Assembly (NCBI RefSeq): GCF_018143015.1
Contig: NC_054758.1
Span: 3,610,501 to 3,674,500 of the forward strand
Source of the DNA: Lytechinus variegatus
Taxonomy: Eukaryota; Echinodermata; Echinoidea; Temnopleuroida; Toxopneustidae
DNA: 64,000 bases
Direction: 5' to 3'
Shown: positions 46,401 through 54,722 of the stretch, one piece after another
How positions within the stretch are numbered: the first letter of the stretch is position 1
Layout of the letters: every line of letters begins with the position of its first letter
Translations under genes and position numbers: made by a program
The notes under the pieces: generated by a model
Seen by the model: the letters and a program-made list of their open reading frames with translations, nothing else
What the model was told of the DNA's origin: nothing
Database searches by the model: none

Positions 46401-48097
46401 ACGTATGTGTAACTTAACTCCAACGTATATTGACGCATGAAGACGTGCTCGGACGACCACAAAACAATACTGAACGTGTTTATAACTTACAGGTACCGCG
46501 CGCGGCAGCGTATCGCTGACGAACACGTGTCATAGCCTATAAAAAGGCTGCCCTCGACTATTCAAATCATAACCGCACGATACATCACCGTATCAACACC
46601 ACCGCCATGCCGAAGAAAACTCCTGTGAACCCCACCTTTGTATACCAATTCCTATAAACGTTGTCAATACGCCATTATACGGTAGCTGTAAGTTATAAAC
46701 ACGTTCAGTAAGTTTTGTTGTCATCCGGAGCACGTCTTCATACGTCAATATACGTTGGAGTTAAGTTACACATACGTTCAAAGCACGTTACTCATAGGTT
46801 AGAAGTAAGTTTTAGGGTACGCTGGACATTATCTCGACGTACATCGACTTATGAGTAACTTACGAGTAACGTGTGTGTCAACGTGTATCAACGATCGCGT
46901 AACTTGCCTACAACTTATGGCCCGCGTACATGGCGTATGCGGGACGTATGAGCCATACGCTGGCATACGTCGAAAAATTTTGTGCTTGCACAAAATTTTT
47001 CGACGACCTCGCCGTATGACGACGTATACCAGCGTGTTTTAGCGTACTCTCAACGTATGCAAAACTTACCCGTAACGTATTCGACGTACGCCAGCGTATT
47101 CGCCAAATTCCTCATACGTCGGGCATACGCTGTCTAAAACGCCAAGGTGTGACAGCGCCTTACGTTAGGCTATCGTAGGGCATAAGTTGTGTACGCCAGC
47201 AATACGCTAAGCATTCGTTGGAATACGTTACTTATAAGTTAACGAAGCGTTCGATATAAGTTACTAATACGTTATGTGTACGTCCAACTCGTTATGAATA
47301 CGCTAAGTATACGCCCAGAGTTGAAAAAAACAACAACAAAGTTCAGCGTATGCCGACGTATCAAAATTTCTCTAAAACGTCGGGATACGCTGTCTAAAAC
47401 GCCAAGGTGTGACAGCGCCTTTATTCAAATTGTACCTCAACTCAACAAAGTGAACTCACCAACACATATTCTTCCTCTCCTTTATTTTCTGAAGCGCATA
47501 ATTTATGCGCTGTATAAAAACTGACTACAGTATATTATTATCATCATCATCATCATTAATGTCAAATGATAGCACAACAGTGCTATCTTCAAGGAGCGCC
47601 GTGGTCTAGTTGTTATGACACCCGTGTTTCACTCTATGGGACAAGGGTATATTGCAAGCCATGGCGTGTTTTCCCTCAACAAGAAATTTACCCACGTTGT
47701 GCTGCACTCGACCCAGGTGAGGTGAATGGGTACCCGGTAGGAAGAAGTTCCTCGAATGCTCGAGCGCCCGATCAAGGTATAGCCGTGCGGATCGGCCAGC
47801 GCTGAGAGAACCGTTTTCGGAACTGAAGTGGCTACCCTGGGTAAAATATGACATTATCATTATTAGAACAGTGTGGGTCCACTCACCTACATTTTTATCT
47901 TGAGCAAGTTCTTCATAGCTACCATACGCGGTGGGAATCTTGAATTTGGTCGCAAACTTCTGCGATCTTTCCAACGACCGGGTCGCGACGGCGACCACCC
48001 GATGGTTGTCGGAATGGCCTTGTAAACTGGAAACGAAGTCAGTCGAGATCAGACCAGCTGTGCAGACCCCCCATCGTAATGGCGACGTCATCGTCAT
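32367..48097 (-). CDS. DHDH: Dihydrodiol dehydrogenase, copy B (7 coding exons, 352 aa)
   Basis: Coding exons on the minus strand: 47887-48097, 42544-42707, 37695-37830, 36751-36864, 35809-35933, 33243-33420 and 32367-32497. They total 353 codons with TGA and have GT/AG junctions. Phases equal those of copy A, and exons 2-5 have the same lengths as in copy A. The reaction, by family, is NADP-dependent oxidation of arene trans-dihydrodiols and D-xylose. Visible: RWGVCTAGLISTDF (residues 8-21), AYGSYEELAQD, VLCEKP with Lys100, AVWSRFFPV, ALYDMGIYPIQ with Tyr183, GVDESYTTVM and IIGTKGRLR. Lys100 to Tyr183 is 83 residues, matching Lys97/Tyr180 of mammalian DHDH. The length (352) is near the vertebrate enzyme and lacks the 34-residue extra N-terminus of copy A. 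In exon 2, 30 of 55 residues match copy A. Introns 1 and 2 are swollen to about 5.2 and 4.7 kb by transposons. Exon 3 uses a weak donor (GTTGGT). The start is ATG at 48097; a second ATG follows two codons later. Confidence 0.92.
33046..33230. mobile_element. MITE with CTAGTC motifs, beside exon 6 of DHDH-B
   Basis: Imperfect inverted arms: ...CTAGTC...GGGTCAGCCGGGTGCAA at the left, and TTTGCACCCAGCTGACTACT...CTAGTC at the right, ending AGAGTGTA. The right edge is about 12 bp from the exon 6 donor at 33242. Confidence 0.6.
33672..33745 (-). repeat. tRNA-like sequence (SINE head or tRNA pseudogene)
   Basis: On the minus strand, GCCGTGGCCGACTGGACATGC resembles the Ser/Leu-type A box, and GGGGGTTCGATTCCCC is a full T-arm with B box. 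TGCCGTG and CACGGAA could form a 6/7 acceptor stem, but the anticodon arm is not clear. It lies in intron 5 of DHDH copy B. Confidence 0.4.
33862..34235 (-). repeat. Dispersed repeat R3, copy 2 (reverse)
   Basis: Reverse complement of the 17488-17870 unit over nearly its full length, including the TAGGCGTCTTATAGACGCCT palindrome (intact here) and the CACAGACACAGGTGACA segment. In intron 5 of DHDH copy B. Confidence 0.8.
34703..35699. mobile_element. hAT-type non-autonomous element, about 1 kb, with GCGAGCGCG motifs
   Basis: Ends CAGGGGCGGATCCAGC and, from the right, CAGGCGCGGATCCAGG. Inside are four GCGAGCGCGAAGCGCGAGC-like palindromic motifs, starting at 34968, 35159, 35269 and 35437. Each is followed by an AATTTTTTTATATA-type stretch. 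No transposase frame and no clean 8-bp duplication. In intron 5 of DHDH copy B. Confidence 0.7.
36054..36306. mobile_element. Palindromic MITE, TACACTGCAAACAC ends
   Basis: TACACTGCAAACACATCGGT at the left, with TACACCGAAAACGCCGGTGT read from the right. Inner arms carry TGGTATCTATATCGGAAA and its complement. In intron 4 of DHDH copy B. Confidence 0.75.
37262..37502. mobile_element. hAT-type MITE with 8-bp TSD ATCAACGC
   Basis: Ends CATTGGCGGCGGAAGCC and, from the right, CATAGGCGGCGGAAGC. ATCAACGC repeats exactly at 37254-37261 and 37503-37510. It is the same family as 7971-8194. It contains a pure A run of about 60 bases (37371-37432), the source of spurious poly-Lys and poly-Phe frames. In intron 3 of DHDH copy B. 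Confidence 0.9.
37888..38047. mobile_element. Short palindromic MITE
   Basis: GCGTTTCATCAACACATCTT and TCTGACAAGT at the left pair with ACTTGTCAGACG and GAAGCATTTCAGGAAAGG read from the right. In intron 2 of DHDH copy B, about 60 bp upstream of exon 3. Confidence 0.55.
38840..39594 (+). pseudogene. LINE endonuclease (APE-like), frameshifted
   Basis: The first frame covers 38840-39199, then a one-base loss near 39117 moves the reading to 39172-39594. Endonuclease signatures are visible: IIVASFRTD, IQCYAPTND, a disrupted LMGDFNAK-type motif (the frameshift falls in it), TWVSPDLATENQIDHV and SDHHLLV. Another frame change occurs near 39577. Confidence 0.8.
39704..41278 (+). pseudogene. LINE linker and reverse transcriptase, with in-frame stop
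   Basis: Linker 39704-39937 and RT from about 39938 are in the same frame, split by a TAA at 39935-39937. RT landmarks are NGKSAGPDGIPAE, LPKKGD..NYRGITLLS, DEQAGFRSGRSCADQI, FIDYEKAFDSVNR, GVRQGCLLSPFLF and the catalytic FADD (40838-40849). Further on come TKSKI and FTYLGS. Frame is lost again near 41260. Confidence 0.9.
41184..41639 (+). pseudogene. LINE C-terminal domain (shifted frame)
   Basis: This continues the RT protein in the +1 frame: CLRRILRIFWPEIISNQDLW, RRRWRWIGHTLRK and a basic KRKRGRPRNSWRRD segment, ending near GHRRKSKYQS. This tail is characteristic of RTE elements. Confidence 0.85.
41661..42290. repeat. Inverted-repeat pair bounding a possible MITE
   Basis: TCTGGCGACAATTGCTCC near 41674 is repeated in inverse as GGAGCAATTGTCGCCGGAA near 42270. 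The stretch between is AT-rich with a G13 run. It could be a non-autonomous element inserted after the LINE, but other boundary evidence is missing. Confidence 0.4.
42733..42968 (+). repeat. Dispersed repeat R3, copy 3 (truncated)
   Basis: Matches the first 240 bp or so of the 17488-17870 unit, including TAGGCGTCTTATAGACGCCT and CACATAAGTGTATGGGATG. It starts about 25 bp upstream of exon 2 of DHDH copy B, in intron 1. Confidence 0.8.
43000..45790. other. Intron 1 of DHDH-B, unassigned part
   Basis: About 2.8 kb without a recognised element. G-rich runs sit at 43195-43226. A 152-codon plus-strand frame (43197-43655) begins in the G run and has no domain. It may be an old, unrecognisable transposon. 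Confidence 0.4.
45800..46043 (+). pseudogene. CR1/L2-like LINE, 3' coding end, left part
   Basis: Two short stretches resemble LINE C-termini: FIVPPQFNGTNSLKTIDSL (from about 45840) and AVPVLWNKVPENN..DSVDKFKSALKTYT (45970-46043, one frameshift). The pattern 'LWN.LP...S...FK..LKTYLF' ends many CR1/L2-type RT proteins. The sequence is cut at 46044 by a DNA transposon and resumes at 47411. Confidence 0.55.
46044..47150. mobile_element. Palindromic DNA transposon derivative with TATA box and start codon
   Basis: The ends are ACACCTTGGCGTTTTAGACA in both orientations, and the arms (to about 46500 and from about 46680) are close reverse complements. They are packed with CGTATG, ACGTTA and GTAAGTTAC-type motifs and include a nested hairpin CGAAAAATTTTGTGC/GCACAAAATTTTTCG in each arm. 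The central 180 bp is unique, with TATAAAAAGG (46538-46547) and, 60 nt later, ACCGCCATGC opening MPKKTPVNPTF before a stop. This looks like an internally deleted copy that keeps the promoter and first codons of a lost transposase. The CAC-type ends recall CACTA elements, but no target duplication was found. Confidence 0.75.
46538..46547 (+). promoter_or_regulatory. TATA box in palindromic transposon
   Basis: TATAAAAAGG precedes an ATG at 46607 in good Kozak context (ACCGCCATGC). The spacing would give a short 5' leader. Confidence 0.5.
47151..47410. mobile_element. Second right end of the palindromic transposon
   Basis: After the first right end comes TGACAGCGCCTTA, then about 230 bp of the same ACGTTA/CGTATG-rich sequence. 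It finishes with a second ATACGCTGTCTAAAACGCCA end, again followed by TGACAGCGCCTT. A tandem duplication or partial nested copy is likely. Confidence 0.6.
47411..47560 (+). mobile_element. CR1/L2-like LINE, 3' end, right part
   Basis: GCCTTTATTCAAATTGTACC reads SAFIQIV, continuing the LINE protein interrupted at 46044. It runs into a 3' UTR with the GAAGCGCATAATTTATGCGC hairpin, TGTATAAAA and a (TCA)n tail, typical of these LINEs. Confidence 0.6.
47592..47875 (+). repeat. tRNA-derived SINE next to DHDH-B exon 1
   Basis: Head GCGCCGTGGTCTAGTTGTTA, degenerate B box, then body CTCGACCCAGGTGAGGTGAA, TGGGTACCCGGTAGGA and an ATTATCATTATT tail. The tail ends about 11 bp from the donor of DHDH-B exon 1 (47885-47886). 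Confidence 0.8.
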
Positions 48098-49060
48098 CGT
48101 CCGGTAGTTCCAGATGCTTTGTAAAAATAGGCGACATAAACGCTATGTCGAATAAGTTCTTGAATCTACCTCTTAAAATGTAGTGTCATTATTTTGTGAT
48201 GTCGTAAATAATTGACGCAAATATGGTCTTCTGTCACAAGGTCTTTGTGTCAGGGTTGTATTGTATACCTGCGTAAACAATGCCTGCAAAATCATGGGGT
48301 CGGTTTCACGAACACAACTCTGAATCTAAATTCATAGGCATCCCCACATAGCGACTAGTTAGACGTGCCTATCCCAGCACGGTTCATTAGTATTAGCTAG
48401 GGCTTTAGACTTGACGGTTTCGAGAAAAGCCGTCACTGAGATCAAAGTCGAATTTGATGTACACCTTATAGATGATAAAACATGGCCTTTGTCCCCATAT
48501 TTTGTCTTGAGTCGTGTTTATACCGACTGAAATCGACCCCAAATTGATCGATTATGTCATTGGAAATAACGTAATAACTTTGATCGGTATGGAGACGGTT
48601 TCTTTGGTGTGAATGAGGTGTAACACATTAATGTTTCATAGTTAATTCACATCTCATGCACTTCATTTCGGTCTATGTCAAGAGCAATGTCGTAAAGAAG
48701 TGTTGCTTGATTCTCAAGGCAGACATTGTGGATATTTACATGTAAATTTGTGATAACATTCATGAGTCACATAGTACAAACAGTATACAAATTTTCCTGT
48801 GATTAAAAAACAAGATTGCCATTTCTCTCTATATATCTTTTCATTAGGTTTACTCCGCTTTTTGTTCATATTTATTTCAGACAGATGTGCCCATTTCTAG
48901 CCCTTTATTTGAATCTGAAACCCCCTTCTGTCTGTCAGCTCAGTAGCGTGCTCCTTTGGCATTATCTGTTTCATTTTCCCACCCTCCCGAGAAAACTAAT
49001 TGTGTACGACGACGAAGAATCATATCTACAATTTTGAGGCATGGAAATAAGTGTCTCCAT
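48098..49060. other. Region upstream of DHDH copy B
   Basis: It should hold the promoter of copy B. I could not pick a TATA box or other motif with confidence. No other coding signal or repeat. Confidence 0.4.
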
Positions 49061-49180
49061 TACTCCAACATTTTGACCTTCAACAAGCCCATCGCTCATG
49101 TCAATACGCAATGGGAATCTATAATTCCATCGCAAACTTGTTTCCAACGAACGAGTTGCAATCAAAATCGTCGACCGGAC
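49061..49180 (-). pseudogene. Relic of a third DHDH exon 1
   Basis: About 120 bp align with the 3' part of exon 1 of DHDH copy B. Shared strings on the plus strand include ATACGC..TGGGAATCT, CGCAAACTT, TTTCCAACGA and GAGTTGCAATC versus GGGTCGCGACG. On the coding strand it still reads IATRSLE like VATRSLE of copy B. A deletion of about 8 nt follows, an in-frame stop occurs, and the donor GTGAGT is lost (TTGGAGTA). It lies about 1 kb upstream of copy B in the same orientation. No further exons of this copy were found. Confidence 0.75.
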
Positions 49181-49498
49181 ACTTATAGAGTCGTTTGAGA
49201 TATCTCGTGTGTTTTGTGTGTGTGTGGGGGTGTATTTGAGTTTTGTCAGAAGTGTATCAATCAGATAAGATTATTTACGTCTGGGACCGACCTTAACGTC
49301 ACCATCCATCCGAAAGACGTGACCAGGGCTCGAACCTCGAACCTCTGCATCAATTTGCAACTTCCCCACACCTTGAATTACAGGCGCAAGCCACAAAAAT
49401 TGTTATTTTCTTTATATCTTTAATGGGGGAGGTCAACTAATCGGAATTCTACTCTTTTTTTGCCCGAATTCAGTATCGGTACAGTAAAGTGTCTTTTT

Positions 49499-49640
49499 CG
49501 TAATTTGAATTGAATTGAATTTATTAGAAAACTTCGTTAATTTGACAAGGACATTTTTTTTGTTACAATAGTACAATGATAACATTAACAAAGACAATAC
49601 TTTAATAATAGCATAATACAATGTCCGTAGATTTCCAATG
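49499..49640 (-). mobile_element. LINE 3' tail remnant, (AATTC)n
   Basis: Read on the minus strand it is an AT-rich 3' end passing into AATAAATTCAATTCAATTC, a short tandem tail of CR1/RTE-like type. No coding part. Confidence 0.4.
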
Positions 49641-50076
49641 AAGATAATGGATTCAAGGCCTATTTCATTTTGTTTTGAGAGTGAGATATGTTCTATTTCA
49701 ATCACTTTTGATTTTACACACCATCTAGAGAGGTCATCTTTTGTCCAAACAAATATTTTTGACATTTTTTTTCTTGTAGCTTTACTTCTACGAAAATGGT
49801 TCAAGAACTCTACTCCAGGAAGGCATTCAGGATTTAGCAGATTGAGGGGGGGGGGGGGTGCGCACATTAAAAAAACCCAAACCTGGGGCCTACAAAAAGG
49901 GCAAAAGAAAAAAAAATGTTAGAACCACCAATATAGAGAATTTGCATGTACATTAGCTGTTCATGTCCATCCTACCCCCAAAAAAATGAAAGGGGGAAGA
50001 GACCAACTCGGACACCCTCCCCCGCCCCAATCTTCCCGGGTCCAATCTAGCCTGCTGTGCAAACCTTTCACTCGAG
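49641..50076. other. Gene-free stretch with G12 run
   Basis: Contains ATTCAGGATTTAGCAGATTG followed by G12 and C/A runs, resembling a decayed hAT-type MITE. No coding signal. Confidence 0.35.
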
Positions 50077-50662
50077 TTAAAGGTCAAGTCCACCTCAGAG
50101 AAAATTTTGATTTGAATCAATAGAGAAAATCAGACAAGCACAATGCTGAAAATTTCATCAAAATCGGATGTAAAATAAGAAAGTTATGACATTTCAAAGT
50201 TTCGCTTATTTTTAACAAAATCGTTATATGAACGAGCCAGTTACATCCAAATGAGAGAGTCGATGATATCATTCACTCACTATTTCTTTTTTTTATTGTT
50301 TGAATTATACAATATTTCAATTTTACGAATTTGACGATTAAGACCTCCTTGCCTGAAGCACAAAATGTTGAAATAATGGAATTCCACGTGTTCAGGGAGG
50401 AATGAAACTTCATTTCACATGACAATGACGAGAAAATAAAAATATTTCATAATAAAGAAATAATGAGTGATGTCATCAGTTCCTCATTTGCATACCGACC
50501 GAGATGTGCATATAACTGTTTTTGTGAAATGAAGCGAAACTTTAAAATACCATAACTTTCTTATATTACATCCGATTTTGATGAAATTTTCAGTGTTATG
50601 CTCGTTGAATTTTTCTCTTTTTATTCAAATCAAGTTTTTGTTGGGGTGGACTTGTCCTGTAA
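50077..50662. mobile_element. TTAA-bounded palindromic MITE (3 of 5)
   Basis: TTAAAGGTCAAGTCCACCTC at the left; GGGGTGGACTTGTCCTGTAA at the right, where TTAA has decayed to GTAA. The core GCTGAAAATTTCATCAAAAT appears in both arms. Same family as 55036-55648. Confidence 0.82.
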
Positions 50663-50944
50663 GGGTCTGCAGCCAAGTTTTGTATGTGCTAGTCTTTGCG
50701 TGGAGACACTTTACTTGTTCAACAAAGTTTCAATCAGGATCTGTGCCTGTAGACTATGTCCAATTCCGCTTGACTCTGTACATCTCTGCACCCATTTCCG
50801 TCGTAGGTTATCGAACCAGAAAACTCAGATACCATGTGACTAGACTTTCCAAGACAGCGGCTGAGTGAAGGGAGTATTTTCATAAAATAGATAATCAGTG
50901 ATTTTCAATGACAACTGTTAGAAGCTATCAAAATCCTTACATCT

Positions 50945-51222
50945 GGGGCCCATCTTACAAAGAGTTGCGATTGATCCGATCAATCACAACTATGGAAAGC
51001 CAGCAAAGTCAACATATAAAATTCATTTTTGTTAAAAAAAATCTAGATATGAATGTATTTCCATAAATTCATTGATTTCTTGGCAATTCGGTGTAATCTC
51101 CTTTGATTACAAAGGACATTTTACAAAGTTCCTGTAGAAAAAAAATTATGACACGGATGGATTTCCATAGAGTTACGATTGTTTGGATCAATCGTAACTC
51201 TTTTTGAGACAGGGCCCTGATA
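50945..51222. mobile_element. Palindromic MITE, GGGGCCC ends
   Basis: GGGGCCCATCTTACAAAGAG then TTGCGATTGATCC at the left; GGATCAATCGTAACTC then TTTTTGAGACAGGGCCCTGA at the right. Inner arms CATAAATTCATT and AATGTATTTCCAT. Non-coding. Confidence 0.6.
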
Positions 51223-52200
51223 AAACAGAGTACAAATCGGTCATTGGAAGTCACGATTCATGCAACACTTCATCCATGACTCCCCTTCAACTTCAATTCC
51301 TTGGTTAGCAACATTTTATGACCTGCTCTTGCAATTACAAAATAATGATAATAATGAAAAAGAATAATATTTCTGATTATAAATTGCCAATTTCTTATTT
51401 CTTCTAGTCTAGACAGTCAACAACTAGATTCCTTCCGTTTGTTAAAAAATGTGTTCAAGAAAGTAGTTGTACTTTCTGTTTGATTATTCCTATACATAGT
51501 ATTTCCCCCTATGCACTGAAGAAATATTAAATGAAATTTTAACCAGCAGAAGCCACGATGGTAATTATGTCCAACCAATTTGGGCAGTATTTTACCCAAT
51601 GCGCGGAAGCATATTGTCCAGTTAGGTTTAAAAAATATGCAGCAATTACTTCTGAATGGGCAAAATTTTCATCACTCTGGATGAATAAAAATGCCCAAAA
51701 GAAATGCCCACTGTTGGCTGGACACATAATTACCCTCATGGAGCACTTTTACCCAATATTTCTTCGAGTGTATTTGTATCTTTACATTATACCAAGATTT
51801 GCTTTGTCAAAATGAATTAAGCCTTTTGTCAAGTATTTAAATTTCGATATTTTTTCCCTGGGGAGATCCGCACATGCTCATAGAAATATTTAGCTGCCAA
51901 ACTGTGAAAATGTCTTTTATCACGTTTAATCATCATTACGACCACACTTTGATATGACTCTCCCTCGTGTCTGTCTTTTTGCTTTAAATGAATATCCTCG
52001 TGCACTGTCGTAAGAAAGTTACTTTCTTTATATTTTAAAATAAGGGAGTCTGTGGTAAATAATGAGAATAAGAAAATGAGTGAAGTGTTTACGAATTCCT
52101 CCGGACTTTAACTCTCGAAATAAACTTAGGACTGTGAATCAGTTTGAAACTAATTATTCCTTAAATTTCATCTTTACTTAAAATGTTATCATGGGTATGG
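51223..52200. other. Gene-free stretch
   Basis: Two overlapping frames of 66-85 codons on opposite strands near 51540-51815 share no recognisable domain. No repeat assigned. Confidence 0.35.
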
Positions 52201-52216
52201 TTGTATGTCGTTTGCA

Positions 52217-52251
<35 letters not shown>

Positions 52252-52269
52252 TATTTATTAACCGATTGT

Positions 52270-52675
52270 TTTATTTCGGAAGTCGCCACAACATACATTA
52301 ATTATGGCATTTTGGCATGGGGTTGTGCAATCCAAACACAATTACAAAGGATACTGTTGTTGCAGAAGAAGGCCCTTAGAATAATTTTTCAAACTAATTT
52401 CAGATCACACACAGACGTCCCTTTTTTCCAAAAAAAATATTCTTTAAGTGAATGATTTATATCTTTTTCAACTCGCCCAATTTATTCATAAACTAAATAA
52501 AAATGATCTCCCCACAGTTTTTTCAAACATGTTATGTAAAAACTCCTCCATACATGATTATCCAACGAGACAACGTAATTGTTATCATCTACCCCCAACC
52601 CGTACTCTATTAGCAAAAAAAAAAACTCTTTCGTCTTTTTTGGACCAGTGTATTGGAATACAAGCTAATATATAA
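52270..52675 (+). pseudogene. CR1-like LINE reverse transcriptase C-terminus
   Basis: TYINYGILAWGCA, LLLQKKALRIIF and FRSHTDVPFF are followed, after a frameshift near 52440, by DLYLFQLAQFIHKL, SIHDYPTRQRN and LPPTRTLLAKK. These are standard landmarks of the C-terminal end of CR1/Jockey-type RT proteins. A further frameshift near 52620 breaks the F.GP.YWN ending. Confidence 0.8.
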
Positions 52676-52940
52676 CTGTAATTAAACGTACTTACATCTA
52701 ACATTTAATTATCAATAAATTTGTCTAATATCATATATTCTAAATAATGTCACTACAGTGCCCTATGACCTGTGTACCATTAGCAAAAAACTCTTTCGTC
52801 TTTTCTGGACCAGTGTATTGGAATTCAAGCTAATATATAACTGTAACTAAACGTACTTACATCTAACATTTAATTATCAATAAATTTGTCTAATATTGTA
52901 TAATCTAAATAATGTCACTACAGTGCCCTATGATTTGTGC
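52608..52940 (+). repeat. Tandem duplication, two units of about 177 bp
   Basis: ATTAGCAAAAAA, then CTCTTTCGTCTTTT through CACTACAGTGCCCTATGA, occurs twice (from 52608 and from 52788) with only a few differences. Confidence 0.85.
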
Positions 52941-53390
52941 ATCTGTCACGTTCCTCTTTTCATTTTCAGTTTTATTTGCACCACCCTTTTCTCCCTCTCT
53001 CTTCCTTTGCCTCCCTTCTTCTAATAATTTCTATAAAAAATATCATTATTATCGTTATCATTACAATTATTATCCAAATTACTTTCCACTTTTTGTTATC
53101 GCTTATTCGCTCTATTTGGGTATTTTCTAGATTATGAAATTTAATTTCGTTTACCATCCGTCTCTTGTATATTATGTTAATTAGTATTGGAACTAAGTTT
53201 AGGGACTTGCCTCTTTTTTACAAGCTCTGCTTTTCTTGGCAAGTCCCTCCGTTCAGATAATTTTATCTTCAATATTTGTTATGAAATGTTATAGAACTGT
53301 ATATATTATTTTGAACATGTATTTACACTGTACTTGGATTACATCATTTGTTTGAACGGAAATAAATAAATCTAATTTAATTTATAAAAT

Positions 53391-54720
53391 AGCATAAATA
53401 AACAACAGGCTTGCACAGGATGACCCACGAAATCTCGAAAGCTTTTTTTTCCAGTGGGGTCATTGAAAGCTCTAGAGATAACTAAAATCTCATAAAATTG
53501 TCACGCTTTAATTCATGAATGTGAAAATTTGAGGGGCAATAGTTCCTTTCCATCCAAAATATCCCACCAGTACGTTGTGAATTTGTCGATTCGAGGCAGG
53601 GTGACCAGACGTCCCGGATTTCAAGGGACAGTCCCGTATATATTTCAGCAATTTGTCCCGAAATAAAACTTCTCGCGACGCCGTTTTTTCCCGTATTTCA
53701 CGATTTCGAACACATTTTGTGTAAGACTATTCAAGCATTAAATGTTTTTCTTAGTATGCATATAAGTAAAATGGAAAAAGGTAAAATATAATCGTTTAGT
53801 ATGTCAATATCTCTCACACAATTTTTGCTCGCTCTCCTCGCTCGCTCGAAATTCTTATTTAAATAATTGTAACATCTACTCCAAGCCCTATGAAAAATGT
53901 TTGGCTCATTATATAACTGATCTAATTTTAAAGTGTTCGGTATTTCGACTGTCCAAATCTGGTCATTCTGGTTTGAGGGGTAATTAATAGTGAAATATAA
54001 AGATATCTCCAACGAAACTGACAAATATGGTTTGCGTTCGTCTTCACCGAAATAAAAACCATGCACGTTATCGCTGCGTTTCATTTCGAAAGGAAGTTAA
54101 TTTCTATACATTAAAAAAGTAGTTTCTGTACATAGAATAACGAAAAAATGCGTAATATGGGTTAACTAATCCCACTTATTATTGTGTATCATTTTGACAA
54201 AAGAAATATAATAATGTAAACAATGAAAGTGTCAAGTATATATGAATTGATCTTGACTTTTAAGTAGACTTTCACAATTACGTATCATTTCGAAAGGAGG
54301 GATGAGATCAGCTCCACTTAATACCATTTTGCAAAAGAAAAAAGTTGTATCAAAATAAAATAATACGAACATCGAAAGTGTCTGACACATTCAAAAGAAA
54401 ATCCTGCTTTTATACTTCAAAACCAGATAGAAAGAGACAGAAAGGGGGCAGCAGTCTCCACTTCAAACAAAATGTTTCGGAAGGTTTCGAAACTCTTGCT
54501 GGTTGGACCGATATAGAGATAACTTTCATTATTGAGAAATATTTTAGCACTTGTTTTTAATCGTCGGAAGTCCTTATTCTTTTCAAAACCAAAGTAAGCG
54601 TGAGAGAGGAAACAGAAAAGCACCAATTAAAATTGAGTATCCTCTTTATAGAAAAGGGGAAAGAAAAGGATGTCTACCATGTCTACAATAAACCTTGCAT
54701 GCCAAGATTTCTTTCATTAA
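53391..54720. other. Gene-free stretch with possible transposon end
   Basis: CAGGGTGACCAGACGTCCCG at about 53597 resembles a hAT-type terminal sequence, followed by CCCGGATTTCAAGGGACAGT. No matching right end was found. GCTCGCTCTCCTCGCTCGCT near 53828 also points to old transposon DNA. Confidence 0.35.
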
Positions 54721-54722
54721 GA

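Larger units (their letters stand above)
52200..53390 (+). mobile_element. CR1-like LINE, 3' fragment
   Basis: A (GATT)n run at 52219-52250 is followed by the RT C-terminal part and a long 3' UTR. The UTR contains GGGACTTGCC...TTACAAGCTCTGC...GGCAAGTCCC (a hairpin) and ends GGAAATAAATAAATCTAA. An internal 177-bp or so segment is tandemly duplicated (see 52608-52940). Confidence 0.75.

Noticed and set aside
46021-47430. ATTCAAAT on both sides of the palindromic transposon as an 8-bp target duplication
   Set aside because: The left copy lies 15 bp outside the inverted end and the right copy belongs to the resumed LINE reading. The 8-mer also occurs at 46560. Coincidence in AT-rich DNA is likely.
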